Shown here piece after piece: positions 13,447 to 22,078 of a stretch of DNA of 64,000 nucleotides; within the stretch, counting starts at the first letter, position 1, and each line of letters starts with the position of its first letter. The stretch is taken from positions 2,542,001-2,606,000 of the forward strand of contig NZ_JBHSWJ010000002.1 of assembly GCF_042661605.1 (NCBI RefSeq), written 5' to 3'. The position numbers were made by a program, and so were the translations under genes. Below the pieces are notes generated by a model. That model was not told the origin of the DNA and did no database searches. It saw only the letters and a list, made by a program, of their open reading frames with translations. The stretch is from Branchiibius cervicis (GTDB lineage Bacteria > Actinomycetota > Actinomycetes > Actinomycetales > Dermatophilaceae).

Positions 13447-13482
13447 GGGGTACGCCGATCAGCCCGGTGATCGGCGTACCCC
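13447..13482 (-). terminator. Hairpin between ahcY and mtrA
   Basis: A 15-bp inverted repeat with core GGGGTACGCCGATCA (13447-13461) pairs with 13468-13482 around a six-base loop. It lies about 130 bases beyond the ahcY stop and upstream of mtrA. No long U run is seen. The remaining bases 13483-13610 hold no feature I can recognise. Confidence 0.55.
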
Positions 13483-13610
13483 CACGTGCCGGGTGGCAAA
13501 CCCGTCCTATGTGGAGTCGACCTATGGAGCCGACTCCTCGAACCTCGGCATCCGGCCGCCGACTCCGCTGCGCTCCGCCGACAACCTCCGCCTCGCTCTT
13601 CGTCGTCGAC

Positions 13611-15062
13611 TCAGTAGCGGTAGTGCTCCGGCTTGTACGGACCGGCCACGTCAACGCCCAGGTACTCGGCCTGCGCCTTGGTCAGCTCGGTCAGGTTCAC
13701 ACCGAGCGCACCCAGGTGCAGCCGGGCGACCTTCTCGTCAAGGTGCTTGGGCAGCACGTAGACCTGCTTGTCGTAGTCGCCGTTCTTGGTGAACAGCTCG
13801 ATCTGGGCGATGGTCTGGTTGGAGAAGCTGTTGGACATCACGAAGCTGGGGTGCCCGGTGGCGTTGCCGAGGTTCATCAACCGGCCCTCGGACAGCACGA
13901 TGATGCTGTCGCCGTTCTCGAAGGTCCACTCGTGCACCTGCGGCTTGATCTGCGTCTTGGTCACGCCTGGGACCTTGGCCAGGCCGGCCATGTCGATCTC
14001 GTTGTCGAAGTGACCGATGTTGGACACGATCGCCTTGTTCTTCATCTTCGTCATGTGCTCGGCGCGGATCACGTCGTAGCAACCGGTGGTGGTGACGTAG
14101 ATGTCGGCGATGTCGAGGACGTCCTCCAGGCGAGCGACCTGGAAGCCTTCCATGGCTGCCTGCAGCGCACAGATGGGGTCGACCTCGGTCACGATGACCC
14201 GGGCACCCTGGCCGGCGAGGGACTGCGCGCAGCCCTTGCCGACGTCGCCGTACCCGCAGACCACGGCGACCTTGCCGCCGATCAGCACGTCGGTCGCACG
14301 GTTCAGCCCGTCGATGAGGCTGTGCCGGCAGCCGTACTTGTTGTCGAACTTGGACTTGGTGACCGAGTCGTTGACGTTGATGGCCGGGAAGAGCAGGTCA
14401 CCGGTCTTCGCCAGCTCGTAGAGGCGGTGGACGCCGGTCGTGGTCTCCTCGGTGACGCCGCGGATGCCCTCGGCGACGGTGGTCCACTTCTTCGGGTCCT
14501 CGGCGATCGTGCGGCGCACCAGCTCCTTGAAGACGCCGAACTCCTCCGAGTCCTCCTCGGTGGTGGCCGGCACGGCACCGGCGATCTCCCACTCGCGGCC
14601 CTTGTGGACCAGCATCGTGGCGTCGCCGCCGTCGTCCAGGATCATGTTCGGGCCCTGCTCGCCGGGCCAGGTCAGGATCTGCTCGGTGCAGTCCCAGTAC
14701 TCCGGCAGGCTCTCGCCCTTCCAGGCGAAGACCGGAACACCCTGCGGGTCCTCGGGCGTGCCGTTCGGGCCGACGACGACCGCTGCCGCTGCTTCATCCT
14801 GGGTCGAGAAGATGTTGCAGGATGCCCAGCGGACCTGTGCCCCCAGAGCGACCAGCGTCTCGATGAGGACAGCGGTCTGGACGGTCATGTGCAGCGACCC
14901 CGCGATGCGGGCACCGCGCAGCGGCTGGGCGGCGGCGTACTCTTCGCGCAGCGCCATCAGGCCGGGCATCTCGTGCTCGGCGAGGCGGATCTGGTGCCGC
15001 CCGGCCTCGGCAAGGGACAGGTCGGCAACCTTGAAGTCGAAGGTCTTGGTGTCTACGGACAT
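13611..15062 (-). CDS. ahcY: Adenosylhomocysteinase
   Basis: This NAD-dependent enzyme reversibly hydrolyses S-adenosyl-L-homocysteine to adenosine and homocysteine, clearing the inhibitor left by methyltransferases. The 483-residue protein is intact. It shows WASCNIFSTQDEAAAA near residue 80, GESLPEYWDCTEQ, the NAD-binding loop VVCGYGDVGKGCA near residue 250 and the C terminus YKPEHYRY. The ATG at 15062 is preceded by CAGGAG. A TAGAAT hexamer at 15155-15160 would give a 5' leader of about 85 bases. It is monocistronic in appearance. Confidence 0.97.
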   Translation of the reverse strand: MSVDTKTFDFKVADLSLAEAGRHQIRLAEHEMPGLMALREEYAAAQPLRGARIAGSLHMTVQTAVLIETLVALGAQVRWASCNIFSTQDEAAAAVVVGPNGTPEDPQGVPVFAWKGESLPEYWDCTEQILTWPGEQGPNMILDDGGDATMLVHKGREWEIAGAVPATTEEDSEEFGVFKELVRRTIAEDPKKWTTVAEGIRGVTEETTTGVHRLYELAKTGDLLFPAINVNDSVTKSKFDNKYGCRHSLIDGLNRATDVLIGGKVAVVCGYGDVGKGCAQSLAGQGARVIVTEVDPICALQAAMEGFQVARLEDVLDIADIYVTTTGCYDVIRAEHMTKMKNKAIVSNIGHFDNEIDMAGLAKVPGVTKTQIKPQVHEWTFENGDSIIVLSEGRLMNLGNATGHPSFVMSNSFSNQTIAQIELFTKNGDYDKQVYVLPKHLDEKVARLHLGALGVNLTELTKAQAEYLGVDVAGPYKPEHYRY

Positions 15063-15154
15063 AGGTGAACTCCTGGTGATGGGGCGGTGGACTACCCGGC
15101 GCTGCCCTTCTGGGCCTCGCTACTGCGGCGGTCATCACCCGCGCCGGCCAGACG

Positions 15155-15160
15155 ATTCTA
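15155..15160 (-). promoter_or_regulatory. Putative -10 element of ahcY
   Basis: TAGAAT on the minus strand. A start about 7 bases downstream leaves a GC-rich leader of roughly 85 bases before the ahcY ATG. It contains a small GCCC-AGAA-GGGC hairpin near 15105-15120 and CAGGAG before the ATG. Confidence 0.5.
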
Positions 15161-15264
15161 GCGAGATATGGCCAGACTCCCGATTCCCGGGCGCGCGTCA
15201 CCGGAATGATCATTTTCCGCCAAGGCCTTGTGATCCAGCTCACGCTGACGCCATCATCGCCCTT

Positions 15265-15282
15265 ACTTACGTAAACGTAAGT
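15265..15282. promoter_or_regulatory. Palindromic operator-like site upstream of the first secreted-protein gene
   Basis: A perfect inverted repeat, ACTTACGT-AA-ACGTAAGT, with 8-base arms. It lies 35 bases before the ATG of the secreted protein. A related core (TACGTAACCGTAA, 16066-16078) precedes the paralogous gene, suggesting a shared regulator, possibly of TetR type. Confidence 0.5.
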
Positions 15283-15316
15283 GTAGGTCCGAGTACCAGT
15301 GAGCACAGGAGATCGC

Positions 15317-15958
15317 ATGCACATCGCCCTTCGAAGGACCGCCACCGGCCTCGGCGCCGCAGCGCTGGCCGTTTCGGCCTTTGCGTTCGCGCCGGGTGCG
15401 GCCCACGCCGCCCTGCCGCTGGCCGCCAACGCGAACGCCCTCCCGGCAACCGCCGTCACCTCGACGACCACCTCGCTGAAATACGACTGCTCCACCTGGA
15501 AAGCCGGCCTGAAGATCGGGCTGGGGACGTGGGCCGCTTCCGTCACGGTGACGGCACCGCTGACGGCCGCACGCGGAGCCACCGTGACCGCGACCTCGGT
15601 CGGCGCCGCGATCACCGTTCCCTCGGGCACCACATCGACCCTGCGCTTGCTCGGCATCGCCACGCTGACCGGCAGTGCAACGGTCTGGTACTCCGCAACG
15701 GGTGCGGTCAGCAATCCCGGCAACCGCAGCACCGTGGTCAACGTCCCGACGGTGAAGGTGCCTTCGGGTGGCTCGTTCCCGGTCAGCCTGACCGGCGGAC
15801 CCATCTCCGAGACCGCGGCGTCGACGGCGGGGACCGCGACGTTCAACATCGGCGGTCTGGCCAGCACCCTGAAGACGAACAACGGCAAGACCCTGCCCAT
15901 CGCCTGTACCCCGTCCGCGGGCCAGTCCCTGGTGGTTCTCAGCGTCGCGGTCAGGTAG
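15317..15958 (+). CDS. Secreted protein of unknown function, paralogue of the next gene
   Basis: A 213-residue precursor starts at ATG 15317 with AGGAG at 15307-15311. It begins with a typical Sec signal peptide (MHIALRR, hydrophobic core, AHA cleavage near residue 33). The mature part is rich in Thr, Ser, Ala and Gly and predicted to be beta-rich. It has just two Cys (KYDCSTWK near the start, LPIACTPSAG near the end), probably disulfide-bonded. It resembles secreted actinobacterial proteins of the DUF6801 kind, but I am not certain of that family. Its motifs LTGGPISETAA and KTNNGKTLPIACTP recur in the next gene as LVGGPITDTAA and KTNKGTTLPINCTP, so the pair arose by duplication. Confidence 0.75.
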   Translation: MHIALRRTATGLGAAALAVSAFAFAPGAAHAALPLAANANALPATAVTSTTTSLKYDCSTWKAGLKIGLGTWAASVTVTAPLTAARGATVTATSVGAAITVPSGTTSTLRLLGIATLTGSATVWYSATGAVSNPGNRSTVVNVPTVKVPSGGSFPVSLTGGPISETAASTAGTATFNIGGLASTLKTNNGKTLPIACTPSAGQSLVVLSVAVR

Positions 15959-15973
15959 ATCCGCGCACTGGGG

Positions 15974-16015
15974 CGGCCGGTTCGCGGCCCGGTTGCACCG
16001 GGCGCGAACCGGCCG
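15974..16015 (+). terminator. Hairpin after the first secreted-protein gene
   Basis: CGGCCGGTTCGCG (15974-15986) pairs with 16003-16015, and an inner CCCGG/CCGGG pair extends the stem. It begins 16 bases after the stop codon. There is no U tract, so it is a hairpin-type terminator or attenuator. Confidence 0.6.
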
Positions 16016-16065
16016 TCAGCTCACCTCTTGTGATTTACGACACACCGTGCCATGGTAGGTCCACC

Positions 16066-16078
16066 TACGTAACCGTAA
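16066..16078. promoter_or_regulatory. Motif related to the palindrome upstream of the paralogue
   Basis: TACGTAACCGTAA matches the core TACGTAAACGTAA at 15268-15280 at all but one base and lies about 39 bases before the second secreted-protein ATG. Similar placement before both paralogues argues for co-regulation. Confidence 0.4.
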
Positions 16079-16116
16079 CCAGCTCTGGACGGTGTCCAGA
16101 TATCGCAGGAGGCTTC

Positions 16117-16706
16117 ATGAATTCCGCTGTACGCCGCGCCGCCGTTCTCCTCGGAGCGGGCGCCCTCGTGGCTTCCGCCTCGGCGCTCGTGACGCCGGCC
16201 GCCCACGCCGCCGGGACTGGTTCCGGGCAGTACAACTGCACCTCGACCCTGAAGGGCAGCACGATCCCGGTCGGTACCTGGACTGCCGCGGTCGCGGCAT
16301 TCAGCCCGTCGTCGGTCGCCAAGGGCGCCACGATCTCCACCCCCTGGTCACCGGGATCATCAGCGCTCCGGCGCAGGCCACCGCGCTGCTGCAGTCCAAG
16401 GGAATCTCCGTCCTTCAGGGGACGACCACCGTGAAGTACACGGCGACCGGTGCGGTGGCGAAACCGGGTGCGCGCAGCACCAACGTCGCCGCACCGCTGG
16501 CTGTCGTGCCACCGGCGGGCAACGCCCTGGGTGTGGCCCTGGTCGGCGGACCGATCACCGACACCGCGGCCACCAAGGCCGGCACCGTCACCTACGCGGT
16601 GACCTCGGTGTCCGGCACGTTCAAAACCAACAAGGGCACGACCCTGCCGATCAACTGCACCCCGGTCGGCGGTCCGGTCACGATCGCGACCGTGGCGGTC
16701 AAGTAG
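16117..16706 (+). CDS. Secreted protein of unknown function, second paralogue (apparent frameshift)
   Basis: ATG 16117 follows a perfect AGGAGG at 16107-16112. The signal peptide starts MNSAVRRAAVLLGAGALVAS and ends AHA. The mature protein has the same two-Cys layout as the neighbour (QYNCTSTLK, LPINCTPVGG). The frame changes at CCCCC 16340-16344. One extra C gives ISTPLVTGIISAPAQATALL and a product of 196 residues, similar to the neighbour's 213. Function is unknown; an exported beta-rich wall or surface protein is likely. A U-tailed terminator follows directly. Confidence 0.72.
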
Positions 16707-16730
16707 GCGGGCCCGTCCGTCCCACCTCGG

Positions 16731-16777
16731 CGTCAGCGGCGTCGTCCCTCGCCGGGCGGCGCCGCTGACGTATTTTT
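16731..16777 (+). terminator. Rho-independent terminator after the secreted-protein pair
   Basis: CGTCAGCGGCG (16731-16741) pairs perfectly with 16760-16770. It is followed by TATTTTT (16771-16777), the clearest intrinsic terminator in the window. Confidence 0.85.
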
Positions 16778-16803
16778 CGCCCGGTCGCGGCCTCCTGATT
16801 GCC

Positions 16804-16938
16804 ATGACCACCGCCCGACGCACCGGATATCACCTCGGTGTCTACGTGCTGGCCCTGCTGATACTGCTCGGTGTCACCCGCGTCGTCGATGCATCCGCGC
16901 ACCAGGCACCATCACCGAGCGTGACCCAGACCCCGTGA
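16804..16938 (+). CDS. Small membrane protein of 44 residues (hypothetical)
   Basis: An ATG at 16804 opens a 44-codon frame ending TGA 16938. It has a short basic start (MTTARRTGYH), one hydrophobic helix (LGVYVLALLILLGVT) and a polar tail ending TQTP. Third positions are GC-rich, as in real genes nearby. It fills the gap between the terminator and ilvA. No clear ribosome binding site is visible, so it is only a candidate. Confidence 0.45.
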   Translation: MTTARRTGYHLGVYVLALLILLGVTRVVDASAHQAPSPSVTQTP

Positions 16939-16985
16939 GCCCGCCCGGCATCTGAACCGACGAGGTGGCCACCCGCCGGGACCAC

Positions 16986-16991
16986 GACAAT
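16986..16991 (+). promoter_or_regulatory. Putative -10 of a leaderless ilvA transcript
   Basis: GACAAT ends 6 bases before the ilvA ATG at 16998; no ribosome binding site is present. Confidence 0.5.
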
Positions 16992-16997
16992 GGAGTC

Positions 16998-18278
16998 ATG
17001 CAGTCCCGGACCGATACCTCCGCACCGGTCACCGCCGCCGACGTCGACGCGGCGGCAGACCGTTTGCACTCCGTGGTCCGCCCGACCGCGCTGGAGTTCA
17101 GCCCGCGCCTGTCGTTGCTGACCGGGGCCCGGGTCTACCTGAAACGCGAAGACCTGCAGTCGGTGCGGTCCTACAAGGTGCGCGGTGCGTTCAACCTGAT
17201 GACCGGCCTCGACGCCGACGCCCGCCGAACCGGTGTCGTGTGCGCGAGCGCGGGAAACCATGCGCAGGGGGTCGCCCTGGCCTGCCGCTCCCTGGAGATC
17301 CCCGGGCGGATCTACCTGCCGCGCAACACTCCCCGCCAGAAGCGCAACCGGATCGAGCACCACGGCGGCCCGTGGGTCGAGTTGCACCTCGTGGGCAGCA
17401 CCTTCGACGAGGCGGCCGAAGCGGCGGCCGCCGACGCGACCAGCAGCGGACGCACCCTCGTCCCGCCGTTCGATCACCCGCTGGTCATCGCCGGGCAGGG
17501 CACGATTGCCCGGGAGATCCTGGACCAGCTCGGCGAGCCGCCCGCGCTCGTCGTACTCCCCATCGGCGGCGGGGGCCTGGCGGCCGGGGTCACCCAGTAC
17601 CTCGCCGAGCGACAGCCCGGTGTGCGTGTTCTCGGCGTCGAACCCGCTGGTGCTGCTTCGATGACCGCAGCACTGGCCGCCGGGCGCCCGGTCACGATCG
17701 ACACCATCGATCCGTTCGTCGACGGCGCCGCGGTGCGGACCGCGGGATCACTCACCAGCGCGATCCTGCGCACCCATGACGTCCCGGTGCGGACCGTGGC
17801 CGAAGGGCACATCTGCACCGAGATGATCGAGCTCTACCAGAACGAGGGCATCATCACCGAGCCGGCGGGTGCGCTCGCCGCGGCGGCCGTGACCGACCCG
17901 GACGCGGCGCCGCTGCCGGTCCAGGCCGGTGACGCGGTCGTGGTGGTGGTCTCCGGCGGCAACAACGACCTGTCGCGCTACGGGGAGATCGTCGAACGCT
18001 CGCTCGTCCACCAAGGGCTCAAGCACTACTTCCTGGTCAACTTCTCCCAGGAGCCCGGCGCCCTGCGCCGCTTCCTCGACGAGGTCCTGGGACCGGATGA
18101 GGACATCGTGTTGTTCGAGTACGTGAAGCGGAACAATCGCGAGACCGGCCCGGCCCTGGTCGGGATCGAACTGGCCCGCGCGGCAGACGTTTCCGACCTT
18201 CTGCACCGGATGGCGCAGACGCCCCTGGAGATCGAACGCCTGGACCCCGGATCGGTCAGCTTCCGCTTCCTGACCTGA
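16998..18278 (+). CDS. ilvA: L-threonine ammonia-lyase (threonine dehydratase), biosynthetic
   Basis: A PLP enzyme converting threonine to 2-oxobutanoate and ammonia, the first step to isoleucine. The 426-residue protein has the PLP lysine at about residue 60 in SVRSYKVRGAFN. The phosphate-binding glycine loop is LPIGGGGLAAG near residue 190, and there is a single ACT-like regulatory domain from about residue 335 (LKHYFLVNFSQEPGALRRFL). This is the short form seen in corynebacteria. ATG 16998 is chosen because of the leaderless promoter just upstream. Its 3' end overlaps the convergent transporter gene by 23 bases. Confidence 0.93.
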   Translation: MQSRTDTSAPVTAADVDAAADRLHSVVRPTALEFSPRLSLLTGARVYLKREDLQSVRSYKVRGAFNLMTGLDADARRTGVVCASAGNHAQGVALACRSLEIPGRIYLPRNTPRQKRNRIEHHGGPWVELHLVGSTFDEAAEAAAADATSSGRTLVPPFDHPLVIAGQGTIAREILDQLGEPPALVVLPIGGGGLAAGVTQYLAERQPGVRVLGVEPAGAASMTAALAAGRPVTIDTIDPFVDGAAVRTAGSLTSAILRTHDVPVRTVAEGHICTEMIELYQNEGIITEPAGALAAAAVTDPDAAPLPVQAGDAVVVVVSGGNNDLSRYGEIVERSLVHQGLKHYFLVNFSQEPGALRRFLDEVLGPDEDIVLFEYVKRNNRETGPALVGIELARAADVSDLLHRMAQTPLEIERLDPGSVSFRFLT

Positions 18279-19244
18279 TGTGCCCGATCGAATCGGCGCC
18301 GGCCTCCCCCGTGTCGAGCGCCGGTTCGAGATAGATCAGCAACTCCATGTCCGGCTGCGCGGTCCGCGCCGCTGTCTCCGCCGCATCGATCGCGGCCGAG
18401 ATCTCCTGCCCGGAGTCGCCGGTGTCGACCGCGATCTTGGCGGCCACCAGGAGTTCGTCCGGACCCAGGTGCAGCGTCTTGAGGTGGATAACCCGGTCGA
18501 TCATGTCGACCGACTCGATCGCATCGCGGATGGATCGCACCCGCTCCGGCGCCGCACCCTCACCGATCAACAACGACTTCATCTCGATCGCCAACACCAC
18601 GGCGACCGCAACCAGCAGCAGGCCGATCATCGCGGTGCCGGCGGCGTCCCAGCGCGCATCCTGGGTGATGATGGCCAGGCCCACGCCGAACAGTGCGAAC
18701 AGCAAACCGATGAGGGCGGCGAAGTCCTCCAGGAGAACCACCGGGAGTTCGGGGGCTTTGGCCCCCGCACATAGCGCACCCACGACACACTTCCCCGGGT
18801 GTGGTTGGCCTCGCCGATCGCCGTACGGAAGGAGAAACCCTCCATCCCGATCGCCACCACGAGGACCAGCAGCGGCACCCACCACCACTGCTGATCGGTC
18901 CCCGGTCGCTCGCCGTGACCCGAAACCGCTTCGTGCCACTTGTGATACGCCTCGTACAGCGCGAAGAGCCCGCCGATCGTGAAGAGCACGATCGAGACGA
19001 TGAAGGCGTAGACGTAGCGTTCGCGGCCGTAACCGAACGGGTGGTTCACGTCGGCCGAGCGCTTGGCCTTCTTGCCCCCCACCAGCAACAACAACTGATT
19101 GCCGGAGTCGGCGAAGGAGTGCACCGCCTCGGCCAACATCGAGGACATCCCCGTGAGCAGGTAGGCGACCAGCTTGGTCAGCGCGATCCCCAGGTTCGCC
19201 GACAGCGCGGCGATGATGGCCTTGTTTCCTCCGCCGGTGGACAT
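18256..19244 (-). CDS. Cation diffusion facilitator transporter (apparent frameshift)
   Basis: CDF proteins export divalent cations (Zn, Co, Fe, Mn) in exchange for protons. The N-terminal part has AEAVHSFADSGNQLLLLVG and HPFGYGRERYVYAF, typical metal-site and loop motifs between transmembrane helices. The frame breaks at CCCCC 18762-18766. One added base gives RYVRGAKAPELPVVLLEDFA, leading to the last two helices and the cytosolic C-terminal domain (ESVDMIDRVIHLKTLHLGPD). Repaired length is about 329 residues. ATG 19244 follows TAGACT by 7 bases, so the mRNA is probably leaderless. Metal specificity is not evident. Confidence 0.9.
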
Positions 19245-19251
19245 AACCGGC

Positions 19252-19257
19252 AGTCTA
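19252..19257 (-). promoter_or_regulatory. Putative -10 of a leaderless CDF transcript
   Basis: TAGACT on the minus strand, 7 bases before ATG 19244. Confidence 0.55.
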
Positions 19258-19274
19258 GGGCCGCTGCTGCGGCG

Positions 19275-20654
19275 TCAGCCGCCGAAATCCAGACCCAACA
19301 GCGCGTTCTCGATCACCTCGGCCAGCGCCGGGTGGATCCAGTACTGCCCGCGGGCCATCTGGTGCACGCCCAGCCCGAAAGACATCGCCTGGATGAGCTG
19401 CTGGATCAGGCTGCTGGCGTCCGGGCCCATCAGGTGGGCGCCGAGCAGCTCACCGGTCCGCCGGTCGGCGACGAGTTTGACGAAGCCGGTCGTGTCCTCC
19501 ATCGCCCAGCCGTAGGCCACGTCGCCGTACATCTGGGTCTTGGTCACCACGTCGTGACCGGCGTCGCGAGCCTGGCGCTCGGTGAGCCCGACCCCGGCCA
19601 GTTGGGGATGGGTGAAGACCGCCGAGGGCACGAACCGGTGGTCCATGCTGCGCAGTTGCCGCGGGTGGGCCAGGTTGTGCGCCACGACGCGGGCCTCGTG
19701 GTTGGCGACGTGTTTGAGCTGGTACGGCGAACTGACGTCTCCCAGCGCCCACACGCCTTCGGCGCTGGTCCGGCCGTACTCGTCGACGACGACGCGCCCG
19801 TCGGGGTGCGTGGCAACGCCGGCCGCGGGTAGGTCCAGGTCCTCCGTGTTAGGGGCACGGCCGGTCGCAACCAGCAGGATGTCGCCGGTCACCGACTCGC
19901 CGGTGGTGAGATCGACGGTGACCCCGGCGGCGTCCTGCCGGGCGGCGATCACCTCGGCGGACGGGTGCAGGTCCCATCGCTGCGCGGCCAGCTCGGTGAA
20001 CGCGGTCGAGATGTCCTCATCGGTCTGACGCAACAGGGCCGCGCCCCGGCTGACCACGCTGATCTGGACACCGAATGCGGAAAACACGTGCGCGAACTCC
20101 GCCGCGATGTAGCCGCCGCCGAGAATCACGATGCGCGAGGGCAATTCGTCGATTCGCATGATGTTCTCGTTGGTGTAGTACGTGACGCCGGACTGCGCGA
20201 CCGGCTCGGGAATGATGGGACTCGAACCGGTTGCGATCACGACCTGGTCGGCCGTCAGGTCATGGTCGCGGCCATCGACGGTGACCGTCAGCGCCCGCGA
20301 TCCGGTGAACCGCGCCGACCCGAGATAGGCCGTCGTATTGGGCCCGTTGGCCCGGTAGTCCTTGCCGCCTTCGGAGATCGGGTCGATCCGGGCGAAGACC
20401 CGGTCGCGGATGTCACGCCAGCGGATGGCGTCGATGTGCGCATCGATCCCGTACGTCGCGGCGGACCTGATCTGCTCGGCCACTTCCGCGGCGTAGACGA
20501 ACATCTTGGTCGGGATGCACCCCACGTTGAGACAGGTGCCGCCGAAGACGCCGCGCTCGATGATCGCGACCCGTTTGCCGTCGAAGTCGGGGGTGATGAT
20601 CGAGTTGCCGGAGCCGGAGCCGATGACGGCCAGGTCGAAGTGCTCGCTAGTCAC
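19275..20654 (-). CDS. mtr: Mycothione reductase
   Basis: This FAD- and NADPH-dependent disulfide reductase regenerates mycothiol from mycothione, the actinobacterial counterpart of glutathione reductase. From GTG 20654 it is 459 residues, the length of the mycobacterial enzyme. Seen: FAD loop VIGSGSGNSI, redox-active GGTCLNVGCIPTK (two Cys near residue 40), NADPH-binding VILGGGYIAAEFAH, FAD motif GVWALGDVSSPYQLKH and the C-terminal HPALAEVIENAL with the catalytic His. The start is set by TACGCT 6 bases upstream. It shows that the host makes mycothiol. Confidence 0.95.
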   Translation of the reverse strand: MTSEHFDLAVIGSGSGNSIITPDFDGKRVAIIERGVFGGTCLNVGCIPTKMFVYAAEVAEQIRSAATYGIDAHIDAIRWRDIRDRVFARIDPISEGGKDYRANGPNTTAYLGSARFTGSRALTVTVDGRDHDLTADQVVIATGSSPIIPEPVAQSGVTYYTNENIMRIDELPSRIVILGGGYIAAEFAHVFSAFGVQISVVSRGAALLRQTDEDISTAFTELAAQRWDLHPSAEVIAARQDAAGVTVDLTTGESVTGDILLVATGRAPNTEDLDLPAAGVATHPDGRVVVDEYGRTSAEGVWALGDVSSPYQLKHVANHEARVVAHNLAHPRQLRSMDHRFVPSAVFTHPQLAGVGLTERQARDAGHDVVTKTQMYGDVAYGWAMEDTTGFVKLVADRRTGELLGAHLMGPDASSLIQQLIQAMSFGLGVHQMARGQYWIHPALAEVIENALLGLDFGG

Positions 20655-20660
20655 CCCGCC

Positions 20661-20666
20661 AGCGTA
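20661..20666 (-). promoter_or_regulatory. Putative -10 of a leaderless mtr transcript
   Basis: TACGCT on the minus strand, 6 bases before GTG 20654. It supports that start over the longer open frame. Confidence 0.55.
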
Positions 20667-20676
20667 GGAGGAGCGA

Positions 20677-21840
20677 TCACAGTCCTTTCGCGCGCACCCG
20701 TTCGAGGTAGTCGGCCAGATGCGGCGACACCGACGGATCGACACCCAGGCCGAGGGCGACGTACGTCGCGGCGAAGTCGGTGAGTGCCACGTGCTCGGCC
20801 AATCGGGCAATGGGCGGACCGGGCGCGGTGCGGTGCTCCACCACGGTCGCGCCCGCGTCCCGGGCGGTCTCCAAGAGGGAGTCGGTGAGCGCGTCGGCGG
20901 TCTGCGCGGGTTCGGCGTCGCGCAACATGACCACCCCGAGCGCCGGTTGCTCCGGTCCGTCGAGGAACGGGTCGGCGAAGATGTCCTTGGTGGGCGCCAC
21001 CCCGGCGCCGCCGCCGGCGGTGAAGGGGCCGTCGAAGAGCGCGACCACCTGGGATGCGGTGTCCGGCAGTTCGCCCCACGTGGCCGGGATGCGCGCCGTA
21101 CGCGAAAGCATGGACACCGCCCGCAGCGCCGCGACGCCGGTCAGCGGGCCGTCGCCGAGCACCACCGGCACGCTCTCGGCCACCGACAGTGCCATCGACT
21201 TGGCAGGATTCACGAACGACTCGGAACTGGGCCGGCACGCGTCAGCCCACTCGTTGAGCCGCTCGGCGGCGGCCGCGAGCGCGTCGTCGGGAACGTCGAC
21301 CAGGCCCAGCCGGTCCCCCGCCATCAGGACCGGGGTCAACAACGACCACAGCGACGTTCGGCTGGAGGTGCGACCTCGGCCGACGTCCACGTGCACGCCA
21401 CGGGCTTGACGACTGATGTCGGCCAGAACGGAATCCTGCGCGCCGACCGTGAGCAGCGAAGCGCCCCGCCGGGCGGCCTCGGCGGCCACGGCCACCGGCC
21501 CGTCCGCGGCGCCGGACAGGGACACGGCAACGACCAGATCCAGCGGGCCGACCCAGGCCGGCACCGGGACGTTGCGCCGCACGGTCACCGGCACCGGGGA
21601 ACCCTGCTCAGCAAGGGCCTGCAGGATGTCTGCGACGACGGCACTGCCGCCGAGGGCGCTGACCAGGACGCTGCGCGGCCGCTCGCCGTACGCAACCTGG
21701 TCGATCCCGGCCTCGTGGGCCAGGGCCATGGATTCCCGGACCTGCGCGCCGGCGGTGGCCAGGGCCCTCAGGGTGCCGCGTGAGTCACGAGCCGCGATCT
21801 GCTCCGCATCGTCGATCCAGGTCTCTTCCAGTCGGGGCAT
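20677..21840 (-). CDS. SIS-domain phosphosugar isomerase (phosphoglucose/phosphomannose isomerase type)
   Basis: A 387-residue protein with two SIS-type halves (LVSALGGSAVVADIL near residue 58 and the C-terminal VVMLRDAEPAQTADA region). It matches the conserved actinobacterial protein encoded next to phosphomannomutase, thought to interconvert fructose-6-phosphate with glucose- or mannose-6-phosphate. The neighbours (Trm112-like protein, phosphomannomutase, DUF3499) are the standard order of this block, supporting a role in mannose and GDP-mannose supply. Exact specificity is inferred. The frame is intact and it is probably co-transcribed with the genes upstream (20-base gap). Confidence 0.85.
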   Translation of the reverse strand: MPRLEETWIDDAEQIAARDSRGTLRALATAGAQVRESMALAHEAGIDQVAYGERPRSVLVSALGGSAVVADILQALAEQGSPVPVTVRRNVPVPAWVGPLDLVVAVSLSGAADGPVAVAAEAARRGASLLTVGAQDSVLADISRQARGVHVDVGRGRTSSRTSLWSLLTPVLMAGDRLGLVDVPDDALAAAAERLNEWADACRPSSESFVNPAKSMALSVAESVPVVLGDGPLTGVAALRAVSMLSRTARIPATWGELPDTASQVVALFDGPFTAGGGAGVAPTKDIFADPFLDGPEQPALGVVMLRDAEPAQTADALTDSLLETARDAGATVVEHRTAPGPPIARLAEHVALTDFAATYVALGLGVDPSVSPHLADYLERVRAKGL

Positions 21841-21860
21841 CCGCGGAGCGTCCTCGTGGC

Positions 21861-22067
21861 TCAGACGGTGAAGACGCGCGCTTGGTCAGCCAGCAGGACC
21901 GGGATGCCGTCCTGGATCGGATAACCCCGGCGCTGACCGGGCGCTTCGCAGTCCTGCGCGCATTGCAGTTCGGCCGTCCCGTCGGGGGCGGTGGCGTCGA
22001 TCAGGTCGTGTTTGCCGATGGGGCAGCGCAGGATCTCACGCAGCCAAGGTTCGATGACGTCGCTCAC
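21861..22067 (-). CDS. Trm112/YcaR-like small zinc-ribbon-related protein
   Basis: 68 residues: MSDVIEPWLREILRCPIGKH, then a central CAQDCEAPG and YPIQDGIPVLLADQAR. The ILRCPxxK...YPIxDGIPxLL pattern is the Trm112/UPF0434 signature. Eukaryotic members activate methyltransferases; the bacterial role is poorly defined. It lies between phosphomannomutase and the SIS isomerase, a conserved position. The GTG start 22067 lies 8 bases after TAGGCT (22076-22081), which overlaps the phosphomannomutase stop. Confidence 0.88.
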   Translation of the reverse strand: MSDVIEPWLREILRCPIGKHDLIDATAPDGTAELQCAQDCEAPGQRRGYPIQDGIPVLLADQARVFTV

Positions 22068-22078
22068 AAGTGGTCAGC

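Noticed and set aside
15063..15160. SAH or SAM riboswitch call upstream of ahcY
   Set aside because: The leader did not match the conserved cores I know; only an unusual leader is reported.
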